Assembly (NCBI RefSeq): GCF_007655135.1
Contig: NC_045127.1
Location: 14,455,001 to 14,519,000 of the forward strand
Length of the DNA stretch: 64,000 nt
Direction of reading: 5' to 3'
Origin: Punica granatum
Taxonomy: Eukaryota; Streptophyta; Magnoliopsida; Myrtales; Lythraceae
Shown: positions 21,359 through 32,348 of the stretch, in pieces
Position numbering within the stretch: position 1 is the first letter of the stretch
Layout of the letters: every line of letters starts with the position of its first letter
Notes under the pieces: generated by a model
The model's input: only the letters and a program-made list of their open reading frames with translations
What the model was told of the DNA's origin: nothing
Database searches by the model: none
Made by a program: the position numbers and the translations under genes

Positions 21359-22615
21359 CAGTGCAGATTGTTAAGAGTGGGCTTGAGAAACATTTAGAGC
21401 CCACATGGCCCAAATAGCTTCCCCTGAGCCCATAATTTCCACCGCCTTCTTCATCTCTGCATTTTTATTTTATTTTTGGTCTAAAGGCTTCCCTGTTTGG
21501 CCGAAAAAGAAGAAACACACAGAGGGAGGCAGGGCGGTTTTGAGAGAATGAGAAAGAGCGCGGGAGAGGTGGAGAGCTCGAGATGAAGGTCGAGGGAAGT
21601 TTAGCTTGAAATGGATTTTGGAAAATGGTAGAGATGGAGAGTGAGCTAGCAATAGCCAGAGCCCGAGCTTGAGCTCGATGAAGAGATAGAGAAATGAAAG
21701 AGCCAAGGATGGGAAAGTAGCAAGTCGGCGGTGGATAAACCGAATAGAGAGGGGAACGAGGTAGATAAAATTGAGGGTAGATTGAGATAGGAAAATTGGA
21801 GAACACCTTGAGGAAGATCTTGACATGGTGATCCTTTATTGATGGGTTTTGGGTATGTATTGCTGATTAGGTTTCTCTTTTAATTACTGAGTCCTATTGT
21901 ATTTAGCAAGTTAGAAAATAGTAGTACGTTTGGGTGCTGAGTTGAAGTTGGTTTAATAGTTGATTTTAGGATTTCTAACGGTGGTTAAATGACTAATATA
22001 AGTTGAGCTTTGTCAAGTTATTTACCTTTCCTTTGCTGCTATAGAATTGGGTAATGTTAGTTATGTTATTAAGGTGGAGGTTGTTGGTCGGTGGTTTAAT
22101 AGCATGGAAATGATTTATTGGGCTTGGTGATATAAATTTTTTTACTAGCCTAGCTGCCATAGCAATTTAATCTTTGTAATTACTTGTTTGAAATTGTGAA
22201 GTTAAAATGATGATTTGAGGAATAAGATAAATCAGTTATTGATTGGTTCTTATTATCGCAGAGAGAATACTGATGGGAAGTAAAGAGTATGGAATGGGGG
22301 TAGAACGACTAGGGGAAGCTGATTGTATTAAGCTTCTAAGCTTATGACTTATACTCTACCTTGTTGTTTGCTCAAAGGTATGTGATTTTTTTTAAAGAGG
22401 CATGTGATAAATTTAAGAGCTTTATCTAGTAAATAAGTGCATGGAGTGTATGGATTAGTTATATGCATATAAGGTAAGTGATGGACTTTGATGTTGTGGT
22501 AGAAGCATATAATGATTGATATAATATGTTTGGAGTTATTGTGATATTAAAAGGTGTGTATGGTTGTGATGAGATTGATATATTGCTGATGTTGCTTGTT
22601 TGTTTATAGCCATGG
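21355..22615. other. Non-coding, possible long-LTR or transcript-like DNA
   Basis: Open frames at 21465-21826 (-) are Ser/Leu-rich and come from a purine-rich leader-like stretch on the plus strand. The text resembles a long LTR or an untranslated leader followed by intron-like DNA. No domain, LTR partner or termini can be shown. Confidence 0.25.
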
Positions 22616-22815
22616 GACCGCTGGACCTGGTGGAATAGAAATAGGGGTATGATCGGTCACTGATCTGGCGGAATATAAAATGGACCCCTAGACCGTTAAT
22701 TCGGTGTGATATGAAAAAAAGACGCCTAGACCGCTGATTCGACGGGATACAAAAATGGATGCTTAGACCGCTATTTCGACGGGTTATAAAATGGACGTCT
22801 AGACTCCTAGTAACG
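22616..22815. repeat. Minisatellite, about 5 units of 36-38 bp
   Basis: Degenerate tandem units each begin with a form of agaccgctgattcg, continue acgggatacaaaatgga and end cgcctag. The outer units are the most diverged. Confidence 0.75.
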
Positions 22816-23132
22816 GAGGATAGTAGGCAACCCCTTCTTATGGGAATTGATATGAGGAGTTGAGATTGATGAGATGCGAGGGGTCACGATATCGTCTTAA
22901 CTCTGTCGCGAGGGAATGCGACCCTATGGCTATGTTGTTTGATTGTGTTATATATTGTTTGTTTGGTCTGATTGCAATAAATCTGATCATTGTTGAGGTT
23001 GTCTGAAGTTATTTCATAAAAGTCGTGTTGTTTACTAGAGATTAGTGTGGTAAGTGTTTGTATGAACTTGTTATGTGGTGCTGGGTTAAGGATTAGTTCT
23101 AATATCTTTGTGCGGCTATAAAGATCATTGAT

Positions 23133-23443
23133 GGCCCGTTTGATTTTGCAATATGATTTTAAGATTTTAAGTTTAACTTTAACTCCACTCATTATACAAC
23201 AAGTCAAAAAGGTGAACTCATACATAAACCAACATATAACTCTATTATACTCAATTCAATTTTTAATACTAAATTTTTTTAACTATTCATTACTTTTTCA
23301 ATAATTCAACAACATAATCATTACACAATCATCAGTTTTTCTCAATTATTCATTATTTTTTCATACTTTTCCTCATAATTTAACAATATAATCATTACAA
23401 TCCAATTAAAATCAAAACTCAACTCTAAAATCAAACACACCCT
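23133..23443. mobile_element. MITE copy B
   Basis: About 311 bp. It starts ggcccgtttgattttgcaa, and its end is the complement of gggtgtgtttgatttt, giving an imperfect terminal inverted repeat. The body matches copy A at 10611-10936. A 4-base tgat occurs on both sides, weak evidence of a target duplication. Confidence 0.68.
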
Positions 23444-25322
23444 GATTGTTTAAGAATGAATTTAGATATTTAGATATATTGTATAATGTTTTGTGTCGGT
23501 GAATTAAATAACGGAATTGGGTATGCTTGTAGTATGTGTATGAATTACTTGGCTGTTTAAAAGTATTTTTATTTGTTTAATATTAGTTCATTTTACTATA
23601 CGATCTTGTGCTCATTGGGATGTAGCTCACACTATGCATATATTTTCTAGATAAACTACTAGCTACGCAGGAGAATCACTTTTGATATTGGGGATAAGCT
23701 CGGAGGACTATGTAGGGAGCCTTGGTTATCTTATCGGTGTTCTTTCTATATAGAATGTGTCTGAATGGGTTATGGCCTGGAATAATTCTTTTGGCTATTT
23801 GTAAATTGTCACGAGGAATATATTAGAAATTCTTTTGGGAAGGAATTATTTTCTTAATGTCTTTAGAGTAGGTTGGCTTGATTAGTTGATGAATTGTTTG
23901 AATAAATATTTTCTTAATTGTGTTAAAACTTACATCTTCAACCTAGTAGACTTCTACCAAAGTGCTTTTGAACAACAAATTTAATCCAGTATCTGCACAA
24001 ATGATCATGCACTTCTTTTTGCATTTTCCATTTTGTCACAAATCTCAGGTGCGGCGAATCGGCAATCATGTCATTGTCTCAGTATTTATAGACGATATGT
24101 GTAAACGTGATGATAAAACCGCAGCTAGCTCTATTCATCAGTCTCTGCAATCACACTTTCTCAGGTTGAATCGATGTTATGTGTTTACACGAAATTTCGG
24201 TAGTAGAGAGCTTCTGATATCATAATGTTACCTTTACCATGATGACCCTCCTTTTGAATTTGACGGGTTAAATAGCTGTAACCTTCTAATATTTGAGATG
24301 TCATCATTTGTGTAAACCATGCCAGGACACTTTAACCTTTGCCTGGATCTACTTTTCATTTGCTCCCCCTTTTTTCCCTTATATTTTCCTTTTATTTTTA
24401 ATGAATGCTGTCTATTTTCTTGATATTTTTTTAAGGTTTTTTACTTTCATATTCGTAATTTAGCTTCTTCTTCTTCTTTTTGGATCTTAACAATTATCGT
24501 TTGTGTTTCTTTTGTTTATTTCTTTACTTATTTCTTGCTTTTTCGTGTATAATACTATTTTTCTTGCTTAAGCTATGTCCCACCCAAGTACAGAGGGGTA
24601 GGTTAGCTGACTCCCAAGTTATATTTGCAGCAAATGGGCTGGCTTGATTCAATATCTCGACGATCAAGCTTGGGTCGCGCTTGAGCTGACGATTAATATT
24701 CCAGTCAAGGTGAGCCAACCTCGAGCTAATTAAGAGCATAGCACGAGGGGCTCAGGAGAGTAATCAAGATTCGCTTGCTTATTTATTGACTTCAAATTAT
24801 GGACATGTTATAAGACAAAAATTGCCCGTTATCTCAGGTATATCAGGCATCCCCTTATCTTTCGGAATCTTTTTACGAGATAGTGTTGTGCCTTAACCGG
24901 ACAAAATCACTGCCAGGATCAAATTCTACACATCTCATTATCTCACCACTTATGCAGTTAATCCGGTGATCGTTTTGACCAAAAAAGATCATAAAGCAGG
25001 TGCAACAGAGACGCAGTTCTGTTTTGCGGGGAAAGAATGAAACTTTAGCACGGGGTGCCAAAGTCAATACGGGTTGAAATAGTCCCAAAGAAAGGAGTGT
25101 ATGGTACTTGAAGGCCCAAAGAAATAGTCCTTGGAGCAGGAGAAAATTGGTAAAGTTATAAGAGAACCGACAAGGCCTTTGGTCAGCTACTGAGTTGGTC
25201 ATGGAAAGAGCGTCTCTTTCTCGCATGACAATTGGAGCAATATGGGTCCTATTGCTGATATTCGTGTTTGATTGTGGTCTGCATTTTTTTCCATCTATCC
25301 AACTAAAAGCATAAACTTAGTA
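23444..25322. other. Intergenic
   Basis: Several 60-117 aa open frames on both strands (for example 23962-24225 + and 24873-25226 -) show no recognisable domain or consistent coding character. No repeat pair was found. Confidence 0.35.
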
Positions 25323-25530
25323 TGCGCAATATATATGGAGTTTTGGGATTTGTAATTCTGTAAATATCGGTTTGGTTATTCTCTTGTACACTTTCCAGAA
25401 TACATTAGTCCTGGTTTAGGAGTATAGCTCCAGCTTAAGGATACTAGACAGGAACCTATTATAGAGATTCACATCTTGTACTGTATATCTATGTTCTTGT
25501 CTTAAAATGAATGAATGAAATTCTCCAGCA
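25323..25530 (+). repeat. 5' LTR, third copia element
   Basis: Shares with 30440-30651 the phrases tatatatggagtttt, ctttccagaataca, ctagacag and gagattcacatcttgtact in order. The exact 3' edge is uncertain by a few bases. Confidence 0.82.
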
Positions 25531-26348
25531 GACTTATTGGTCTGGACCAAGCACGCCATGAGTGAATTCACAGCAAGTTGCGCCTGGTGTGCGGAAACCT
25601 TGGTCTAGACCGAATATGCTGGGGGCCAAATGTGCAGCAATCTGGTTCGAGTCTAAAGCAGACAGACCAGAATCCTGATCAGATGGCATTGCAAGGGAGG
25701 GCTGTGGCGTCGGCAAGCAGTCATGGGAATTCTATTTCGATTCCGGGACTCTCAGATGAGCAATATTCGAGAGTTGCTGACCTTCGTAGTCTGCAAGCTA
25801 CAAGGGCCTTCTAAACGCCTTAAAGATGTGGAATTAGTATCTCACGATTTTTAATGGATCCTCCATTCCGGTGCCTCCTTGCATATGACAGGTAACTCGA
25901 TAATTTTCGAGAAAAAGGCGGAAGCTAATGTGCCAATTTCAACTACCCTTCCAGATGGGAAGACAATATTGGCGAACATATGAGTCGGTTTGGCCATGGT
26001 TTTATCCTACGAAATGTTTTATTGAGCGTTTGACGAAGGATCTAAAGCGCTTTGTGATAATATTTCCGGATTTCTGTCTCGTGCAGGACCTCACCTCGAA
26101 GATGCTGACTGGAGCGGGTGAATTTGGAGGGGGGTGGTCTATCGCCTTCGGTATGTGACACCACAACAGTCTTCTTTGGCAATGAAATCTGCAAGTTGAG
26201 AGCTATGGCATCAGCGTTTGGGACATCCTTCGCCGAACGTTATGAAGCTTTACTTCAGGTTGTTGAGACAAACACTATTTCTGATTTATGTGATGTTTGC
26301 TCGCAAGCAAAATAGACTCGAATTCCATTTCCTATTAGTGAAAATAAA
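25531..26348 (+). pseudogene. gag-protease-preintegrase remnant, third copia element
   Basis: Gag-like DNA around 25578-25814 is followed at about 25850-25890 by ILHSGASLHMTGN, a decayed protease active site (aspartate of D-S-G replaced by H). Then comes GAG-pre-integrase text with ISDLCDVCSQAK near 26280-26310. There are many in-frame stops. The right end joins in sense to DNA at 27724 once the MULE is removed. Confidence 0.75.
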
Positions 26349-26576
26349 GAGTCGGGTATGGTTTTGGTCCCTAAAAGATACTAGAACCAAGGGTTTGATC
26401 CCTAAAAAATTTTTGCCATGGTTTTCGTCCTTCAATCACCATTCCGTCAGATGTTTTAGTCCTACCGTCTTCTTACGCGTGCCAACCGTGACGGAAATCT
26501 CACGTGGCAGATGAGTTGGACTTAACTCCGTTAACCACTCCTAAATTGCCAAAAACGACGCCATTTGTCTTCCTTG

Positions 26577-26580
<4 letters not shown>

Positions 26581-26608
<28 letters not shown>
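26581..26608. repeat. (CT)n microsatellite
   Basis: A 28-base CT dinucleotide run just inside the left MULE arm; such runs are common in plant 5' leaders. Confidence 0.9.
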
Positions 26609-26611
<3 letters not shown>

Positions 26612-27211
26612 TCAGGGCAACGGCCGCTTACCATGAACTCAGAGGCAACCCCCGTCTCCTCCTCAGCAGCAGGCGAGGGACACCAGCCTCGCCTCTCACT
26701 AGCCTCTAGATCCGGATCCAGAGCCGTCCGGCGAGGACTTTGAGTTTTGCTTGCTTGAAATCTACAGTGAGTGATTGGTGAAGGCACTCAGTTTGGCGCA
26801 TATTCAGGGCAAAAGCAAAAATTAAGGATGATGGCAACCGCAACAACAAAGGCAAAACCCATGAGATGGCTAGTCCTATGTGGGGGATAATGCGACGTAA
26901 TGTCGAGCACAATCAATCGGAAAGAAAAGCTCACCTGTTCAATGCGAAATTCACCCGTCTAGTGATGTGGAGCACGGGATGGATGGATCAGGCATTTCGT
27001 CGAGCAATTTGGAGACAATAGATGGAAACCAAAATGGAGAAGAACGAAACCGGTAATAGGCGAGAGGGAGCGGAGGAGGATGGAGAATCCATATTAGCGG
27101 GTCAATCTAGAAGACACAATCTACAAACAACACGCGAACAGACGTGATGGCTAATAGGCGGAAAGCCACGAAGGGTCGGAGGGTAAACAGCAGTTGGGTA
27201 AGGCAAGGCAA

Positions 27212-27412
27212 CTAACTTAGATCATCGGCATTGAGGTGCTGGCGCGGGTGTCGAGCCGAGTCCATTGCGTCTTGTAGGAACTCGACGTCGTCTTCATCTT
27301 CGAACTCGAAATCCTTCAAGAATTTCCTCAACAGAGGCTCCAATGCCTTGAGCTCCTCAAATTCCTCCCTCAACATGCCCCTCCTCAGGGACTTGGATTC
27401 CGATTTCGTCAT
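27212..27412 (-). CDS. Unrecognised small ORF inside the MULE, possible captured gene piece
   Basis: A 66-residue frame starting MTKSESKSLRRGMLREEF and ending in NADDLS, rich in Glu, Asp, Lys and Leu, with an acidic patch FEFEDEDD. Predicted character is soluble and helical. No family is recognised. A second gene-like patch lies at 26632-26760 (+), Ser/Ala-rich and ending with a possible EDFEFCL phrase in another frame. Mutator-like elements often carry copies of host gene fragments; that is the reason for listing it. It may not be translated. Confidence 0.3.
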   Translation of the reverse strand: MTKSESKSLRRGMLREEFEELKALEPLLRKFLKDFEFEDEDDVEFLQDAMDSARHPRQHLNADDLS

Positions 27413-27723
27413 GATCTACTCCCGCTTGTCACCGTCCTCTTTGTCTTTCGGAAGCTACGAGAACGAAGAAGTGTTCTGAAGCTGTTCGAAAAAGACAAAC
27501 GGTGTCGTTTTTGGCAATTTGGCGGTGGTTAACGGAGTTAAATCCAGCTCATTTGCCACGTGAGATTTCCGTCACGGTTGGCACGCGCAAGAAGACGGCG
27601 GGACTAAAACATCTAACGGAATGGTGATTGAAGGACAAAAACCATGGCAAAATTTTTTTAGGGATGAAACCCTTGGTTCTGTTATCTTTTAGGGACCAAA
27701 ACCATACCTGACTCGAAAATAAA

Positions 27724-28470
27724 GCTCCTAATATTTTTGACCTAATACGCTGCGACTTATGGGGTCCTTATAGTCAATCGTCATTCGCAGGGGCCCAATA
27801 TTTCCTTACCATAGTAGATGACTGCAGTAGGGGTGTTTGGGTCTATTTAATGAGAGAAAAATAAGAAGCATATAGCCTCCTAGTTAGTTTTAATAAAATG
27901 GTCAAGACTCAATCTAACCGTTTTATAAAAACTATTAGGAGCGATAATGGTAAGGAGTTTGTTTACCTTGAAAATGGAATTATTCATTAGACCATATGTG
28001 TCGAACTCCACAGCAGAATCATAGGGTGGAAAGAAAGCACCGTCACATTCTTAATGTGGCCCGCGGGTATATTTTTCAAGTGAGTGTTTCCGTTAAATTT
28101 TGGAGAATGTGTTCTAATAGCTGCATTTCTTATTAATTACACTCCCACATCTCTTTTATCAGGTAAAACACCATCTGAGATTTTATTTGGTCAACTACTA
28201 GGTTATGAATATCTAAGTGTTTTCGAGTCGCTTTGTTATGTTCATCGGAAATCTCGGGATAAATTCAGTGAGAGAGCAAGAAGATGTATTTTCATTGGCT
28301 ATCCATTTGGTCAAAGAGGTGTGGAAGGTATTTGATTTGGATTGGGAAGAAATTATCATTTCTCGTGACGTTGTATTTCATGAAGGAATATTTCTTTTAC
28401 TGGATAAAAGGCAACCAGATTCTTCGACAATTTTTCTCAAGGGCAGTGTGTTCAATTGAATGGTGAAATT
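27724..28470 (+). pseudogene. Integrase remnant, third copia element
   Basis: Reads IRCDLWGPYSQSSFAG and TIVDDCSRGVWVY near 27750-27845, SDNGKEFVYLENG near 27940-27980, then in another frame NYTPTSLLSGKTPSEILF (28135-28190) and RARRCIFIGYPFGQRG (28275-28320). Several stops and frameshifts. Confidence 0.85.
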
Positions 28471-28999
28471 TGATGATTATGAGGGAGTTTTTGACACACC
28501 TGTCCCAAGAGATGGAATCAGGATGGGCCCATCTCCACCTGCGAGTCCAACGAGACGCTGAGCAGGAAGATGAAAACAGCCAGTCCATTTCATTCCATCG
28601 GCCCAGTTCGTGTCTTAACAGGCTCAACAAGAGCAATCGATTTCTAAGACAAATTAGAGACTGACACCCGGATTTCACCTGAATACCACTTGTGGTCCGC
28701 AGAACAAGGGGAGCAGCACGAGTCTTCAATTGATTCTCACGGTAATGATCAACCACATCGAAACACGAAAAGTTTTTGCTCTTTTTAATGACTTTGTTTG
28801 TTACACAGCTTTTGTTCATCTACGACCTAGCACTAATCATGTCACGCCATCGGCAGCTCTTCCGTCCATCCACTCCATAATTATCTCAATCATGCAAGAT
28901 TATCCAACTCTCACGAGAGTTTTATAGTCGCTATCGACTCCCACATCGAACCTGCCACTTATTCACAAGCCGTGAGAGATGCTCGATGGTGAGAGGCTC

Positions 29000-29657
29000 T
29001 GGCGCATGAGATACAAGCGTTGGCAGGTAATGGGACATGGAGTATTCAATCTTTGCTTCCGGGGAAGAAATCTATTGGCTACAACTGGGTTTACAAAATC
29101 AAATATAATTCTGACAGAATATAGAACAGTACAAGGTGAGGCTCAAGGCTAAGCGATTCACCCAGGTAGAAGGGACGGACTTCCATGAGACTTTTGTGCC
29201 GGTCGCTAAATTGGTGACGGTTTTATGTCTCCTCACTGTATCATTAGCTCGGCAATGGGAGCTCCACCAGCTTGATGTGCACAATGCATTCTTGCACGGT
29301 GACTTAGAAGAAGAGGTCTACATGAAGTTATCACCGATATTCAAATCCAGCCAACTCAATCAAGTTTGTAACTTACACAAGTTGATTTATGGTCTCAGGC
29401 AGGCTTCTCGCAATTGGTATGCTAAGTTTGCATCAGCCTTACTTAATTATGGGTTTCAACAATCAAAAGCATACCATTCTCTGTGTACATTTTATCGCGG
29501 TGATGTGTTTCTAGCTGTGCTTATATATGTCGATGACATGATCCTGGTTGTGCTTATATATGTCGCATCAGCCTTACTTAATTATGGCTCTGTTTGCCCG
29601 CAGTGCTCGAGGACTCGTTCTCTCTCAAAGGAAATACGCTCTTGTCATATTGTTTGA
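29000..29657 (+). pseudogene. Reverse transcriptase remnant with local duplication
   Basis: RLKAKRFTQVEGTDFHETF, LDVHNAFLHGDLEEEVYM and [18 protein letters not shown] are followed by YVDDMIL at about 29527. Immediately after, a 17-bp piece (29516-29532) is repeated at 29549-29565 and a 22-bp piece (29431-29452) at 29566-29587. This scrambles the fingers/palm region and replaces the sequence that should follow YVDD. Confidence 0.85.
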
Positions 29658-29733
29658 GTGCGGGAAACTGGGAAGCAAACTATCGTGGTTTCCCATGGAG
29701 CAGTAGCATCGGGTTGGTGCTGATATTGGTGAC

Positions 29734-30430
29734 GTGTTTCCTGAACTGGAGGGATATCGGTGCCTTGTGGGTCGATTGATTAATTTGACGATCACAAGAC
29801 CAGAACTGTGCTACTCGATTCATAGACTCTCTCAGTTTATGCAGGCTTCGCATCAACCTCATTTGGATGCAACCATGAGTGTGCTTCGTTATCTCAAACA
29901 TAGTCTTGGACAAGGAATATTTCTGTAGCGCCCTTTGGATTTGCAACTTTGAGCCTTCTGTGATGCCGATTGGGCAGGATAACTAATGATGCGGCGTTCT
30001 ATCACATGTTATTTTGTGACGCTTCGCGGCTGTCCGGTGTCTTGGAAGACGAAGAAATAGACTACCGTTAGTCGTTCATACGTTGAAGCAGAATATCGCT
30101 CCATGGCAACTACCACGGCGGAATTAATTTGGCTTCGAAATGTTCTCAGTTCTCTTGGAGTTGATCATTCTCGGCCAATGGAGCTTTATTGTGATAATCA
30201 GGTAGCTATGCATATTGCGGCAAATCCCATCCTTCATGAATGCACCAAACACATAAAGATTGATTGTCATTTTGTTTGCTATCATCTTAAGAAGGGACAC
30301 ATTATCACACGACACCTCTCCAGTAGTTTATAGCTTGCAGACATATTTACTAAGGCTCTTGGATGGGATCATTTTCAGCTAGTTCTTCACAAGTTGGCCA
30401 TTCTTGATATTCATGCTCCAATGGAAGGGG
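29734..30430 (+). pseudogene. RT thumb and RNase H remnant, third copia element
   Basis: GRLINLTITRPELCYSIHRL (29768 on), SVLRYLKHSLGQGIFL to a TAG near 29926, CDADWAG near 29958, VEAEYRSMATTTAELIWL near 30085-30135, DNQVAMHIAANPILHECTKH and ADIFTKALG near 30340. The usual SxAEAEY becomes SYVEAEY, and multiple stops are present. Confidence 0.87.
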
Positions 30431-30439
30431 AGTATATAT

Positions 30440-30651
30440 TGGTGATATATATGGAGTTTTTGGATTTGTAATTCTATAAATATCAGTTTGCTTATTCTCT
30501 TGTATACTTTCCAGAATACACTAGGCCTGGTTTAGGAATGAAGCTCCAGCTTAGGAATACTAGACAGTAACTTATTATAGAGATTCACATCTTGTACTAT
30601 GTATCGATGTTCTTGTCTTAAATGAATGAATGAAATTGTCCAGTCTTTGAC
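30440..30651 (+). repeat. 3' LTR, third copia element
   Basis: Begins TGGTGATATATATGG after the purine tract and ends near TTTGACA. Pairs with 25323-25530. Confidence 0.8.
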
Positions 30652-31468
30652 AATTTTATACTTAGCATCATTTTTCAAGATGGGCAATGGCTGTGGCCTA
30701 GAAGTAGAGATAATACACTGTTGTGGAATTCCAAGCATAGATTTGAGTTTTTGATGTTTGGTAGGATATTGGGACCAGCAAACACAAACGAGAGGCAAAA
30801 CCTTTTGTGGTTTCTTGGTCATATTTCATGGGTTTCACTTATTGAATGGGCTTGCTTCAAAGGATAGATTGAAGAAGTCGGGTTTATATTGATTCTAGCA
30901 CCATCTGCGTCCTCTGTATGGTAGAAGAAGAGAATTGAGATGATCTTGTTCTTCTCATGCCTTATGCTAAATCTCATGGATCGGCTCAGCTACATTTATA
31001 TCATGTAGAAGGAAAATATTGTAAAAATGACTGTAGATATGGTGCGGGGGAAGGTTTCAACTAAACCCAATTTTGCCTGTAAAGCATTGGTGTTTGTTCT
31101 TTGCCTGAAGGACTTAGACTTCAAGAGCGAAAATGTAATCTGTGATTTCTTTCTGAACACTTGTGTATGTAAGTTTTGATTTTTAATGGAAGTAGTTTTC
31201 GGAAAGGAAAAAACATTAGCTGAATTATTCAATCTTCTCTGCTTGAGCGGGAGCAAGATTTATCTCAAGTTCAAGCCTGAGCGTGAATTTAAGCCTGGCC
31301 CAGGACCTAAATTATAATTTTTTTCTTGAACTTGTATAGTACTATTATTTGATAAATTATTTTACTTTTTGAAATAAATATATACTTTCTGATATGAGGC
31401 AGTAATTTTGCAGATATATATATATTTTTAAATTTTGTATTGTTCATGATTATTTTTAATATTTTGAT
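30652..31468. other. Intergenic
   Basis: No gene is recognised. Open frames at 30532-30822 (-) and 30996-31256 (-) have no known domain. Confidence 0.35.
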
Positions 31469-31619
31469 TTTTTTTGTTTGGTTAAAAGGGAGGCCCAAAC
31501 CTAGTACAATAAAAAAGAAATCATAAATAACTATAAATAGGGCACCAATACTCCCACTAGGTAACGAACCTGCAACTTTTAGGTCAACAGGCGATGGCGT
31601 ACACCATTGCGCTATTCTC
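31469..31619 (-). mobile_element. SINE with tRNA-like head and target duplication
   Basis: A 7-bp direct repeat ttttgat flanks it (31462-31468 and 31620-31626). On the minus strand it opens with tagcgcaatggt (RNA polymerase III box A-like) and, about 45 bases on, ggttcgttacc (box B-like). It ends in a short A run (T run at 31469-31475 on the plus strand). Size 151 bp. tRNA-derived SINEs are transcribed by Pol III and moved by LINE enzymes. Confidence 0.68.
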
Positions 31620-31626
31620 TTTTGAT

Positions 31627-32348
31627 AAATTTTGAGTTTTTCAACACTTTAAAATAATTATTTCCTAGATGAGATGCTATTTCGAGTGTTTCAAATTTTC
31701 AAATGACGGCCTCTTCGATGGATCAAGTTTTTCAATTTTTTCAAATGTTTATCTTTTGGTGAGATGTGAGTACTATATAAGCAATTTTGTTTTTTTTGTG
31801 TAGTTGAGAGAAGACAAGACCTTTTAACGAGGCTTAATAGGTACAAATGAATTCTAATATTTATTTATCTAAATCTTTATATTGTGTTTGTTTTTCATCT
31901 CTGTATTCACTTCTTACGTTTAATTTTTTTTTTCAGGTTTGCAGAACAAAAGGAAACTGATACTGTTTAATGAATTTTCTGAAGTAATATGACTAATTTA
32001 TTAATTTTTTTCTAAAATTTTCATGTCGTGGGGCGGACCTTCTGCCTAATTTATAATAAGAGATAAGAAACTTAAAAAAGATAGTCATCCATTAGTTAGT
32101 TTTTAATCTTTATGGAAATTTCCAAATTTGATTTAGGTATATACCCCATCCACCAATGCTTATTTCCAGATAGAAAATTAAAAATATTAACGGATAAGTT
32201 TTTGATCTCCTTGGAAGTTTCCCAATTTGATTTAGATACTGAATATCTACTAATATCTATTTCCAGATTTGATTGTCAACGTTTATATACTAGGAGGGTT
32301 TGATCATTATCAGTTGTTCAGAACCGAGGCCTGTGAAATCACCGATAT
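31627..32348. other. Intergenic, AT-rich
   Basis: No gene or repeat is recognised. Confidence 0.35.

Larger units (their letters stand above)
26349..27714. mobile_element. Mutator-like (MULE) element, 9-bp target duplication
   Basis: A perfect 9-bp direct repeat, gaaaataaa, flanks the element at 26340-26348 and 27715-27723. The termini GAGTCGGGTATGG and CCATACCTGACTC are inverted repeats that extend about 220 bp inward: 26349-26575 pairs with 27485-27714, including gacggaaatctcacgtggca and its complement. Long TIRs plus a 9-bp duplication are diagnostic of Mutator-like elements. There is no transposase, so it is non-autonomous. The 0.9-kb centre is GC-richer than its surroundings and gene-like, raising the possibility of a Pack-MULE. 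Confidence 0.9.
25323..30651 (+). mobile_element. Degenerate Ty1/copia element, split by a MULE
   Basis: Two LTRs (25323-25530 and 30440-30651) of about 208-212 bp flank copia remnants. A purine tract (ggaaggggag, 30423-30432) precedes the right LTR. The LTRs differ at very roughly 10% of sites, similar to the second copia element, so this is also old. The sequence cttag occurs just outside both ends (25316-25320 and 30661-30665), a possible target duplication if the element borders extend a few bases. It is interrupted at 26349-27714 by a Mutator-like element. Confidence 0.9.

Noticed and set aside
21465..21826. Two overlapping minus-strand frames of 113 and 118 residues
   Set aside because: Ser/Leu/Phe-rich products of a purine-rich plus strand; no domain and no support for translation.
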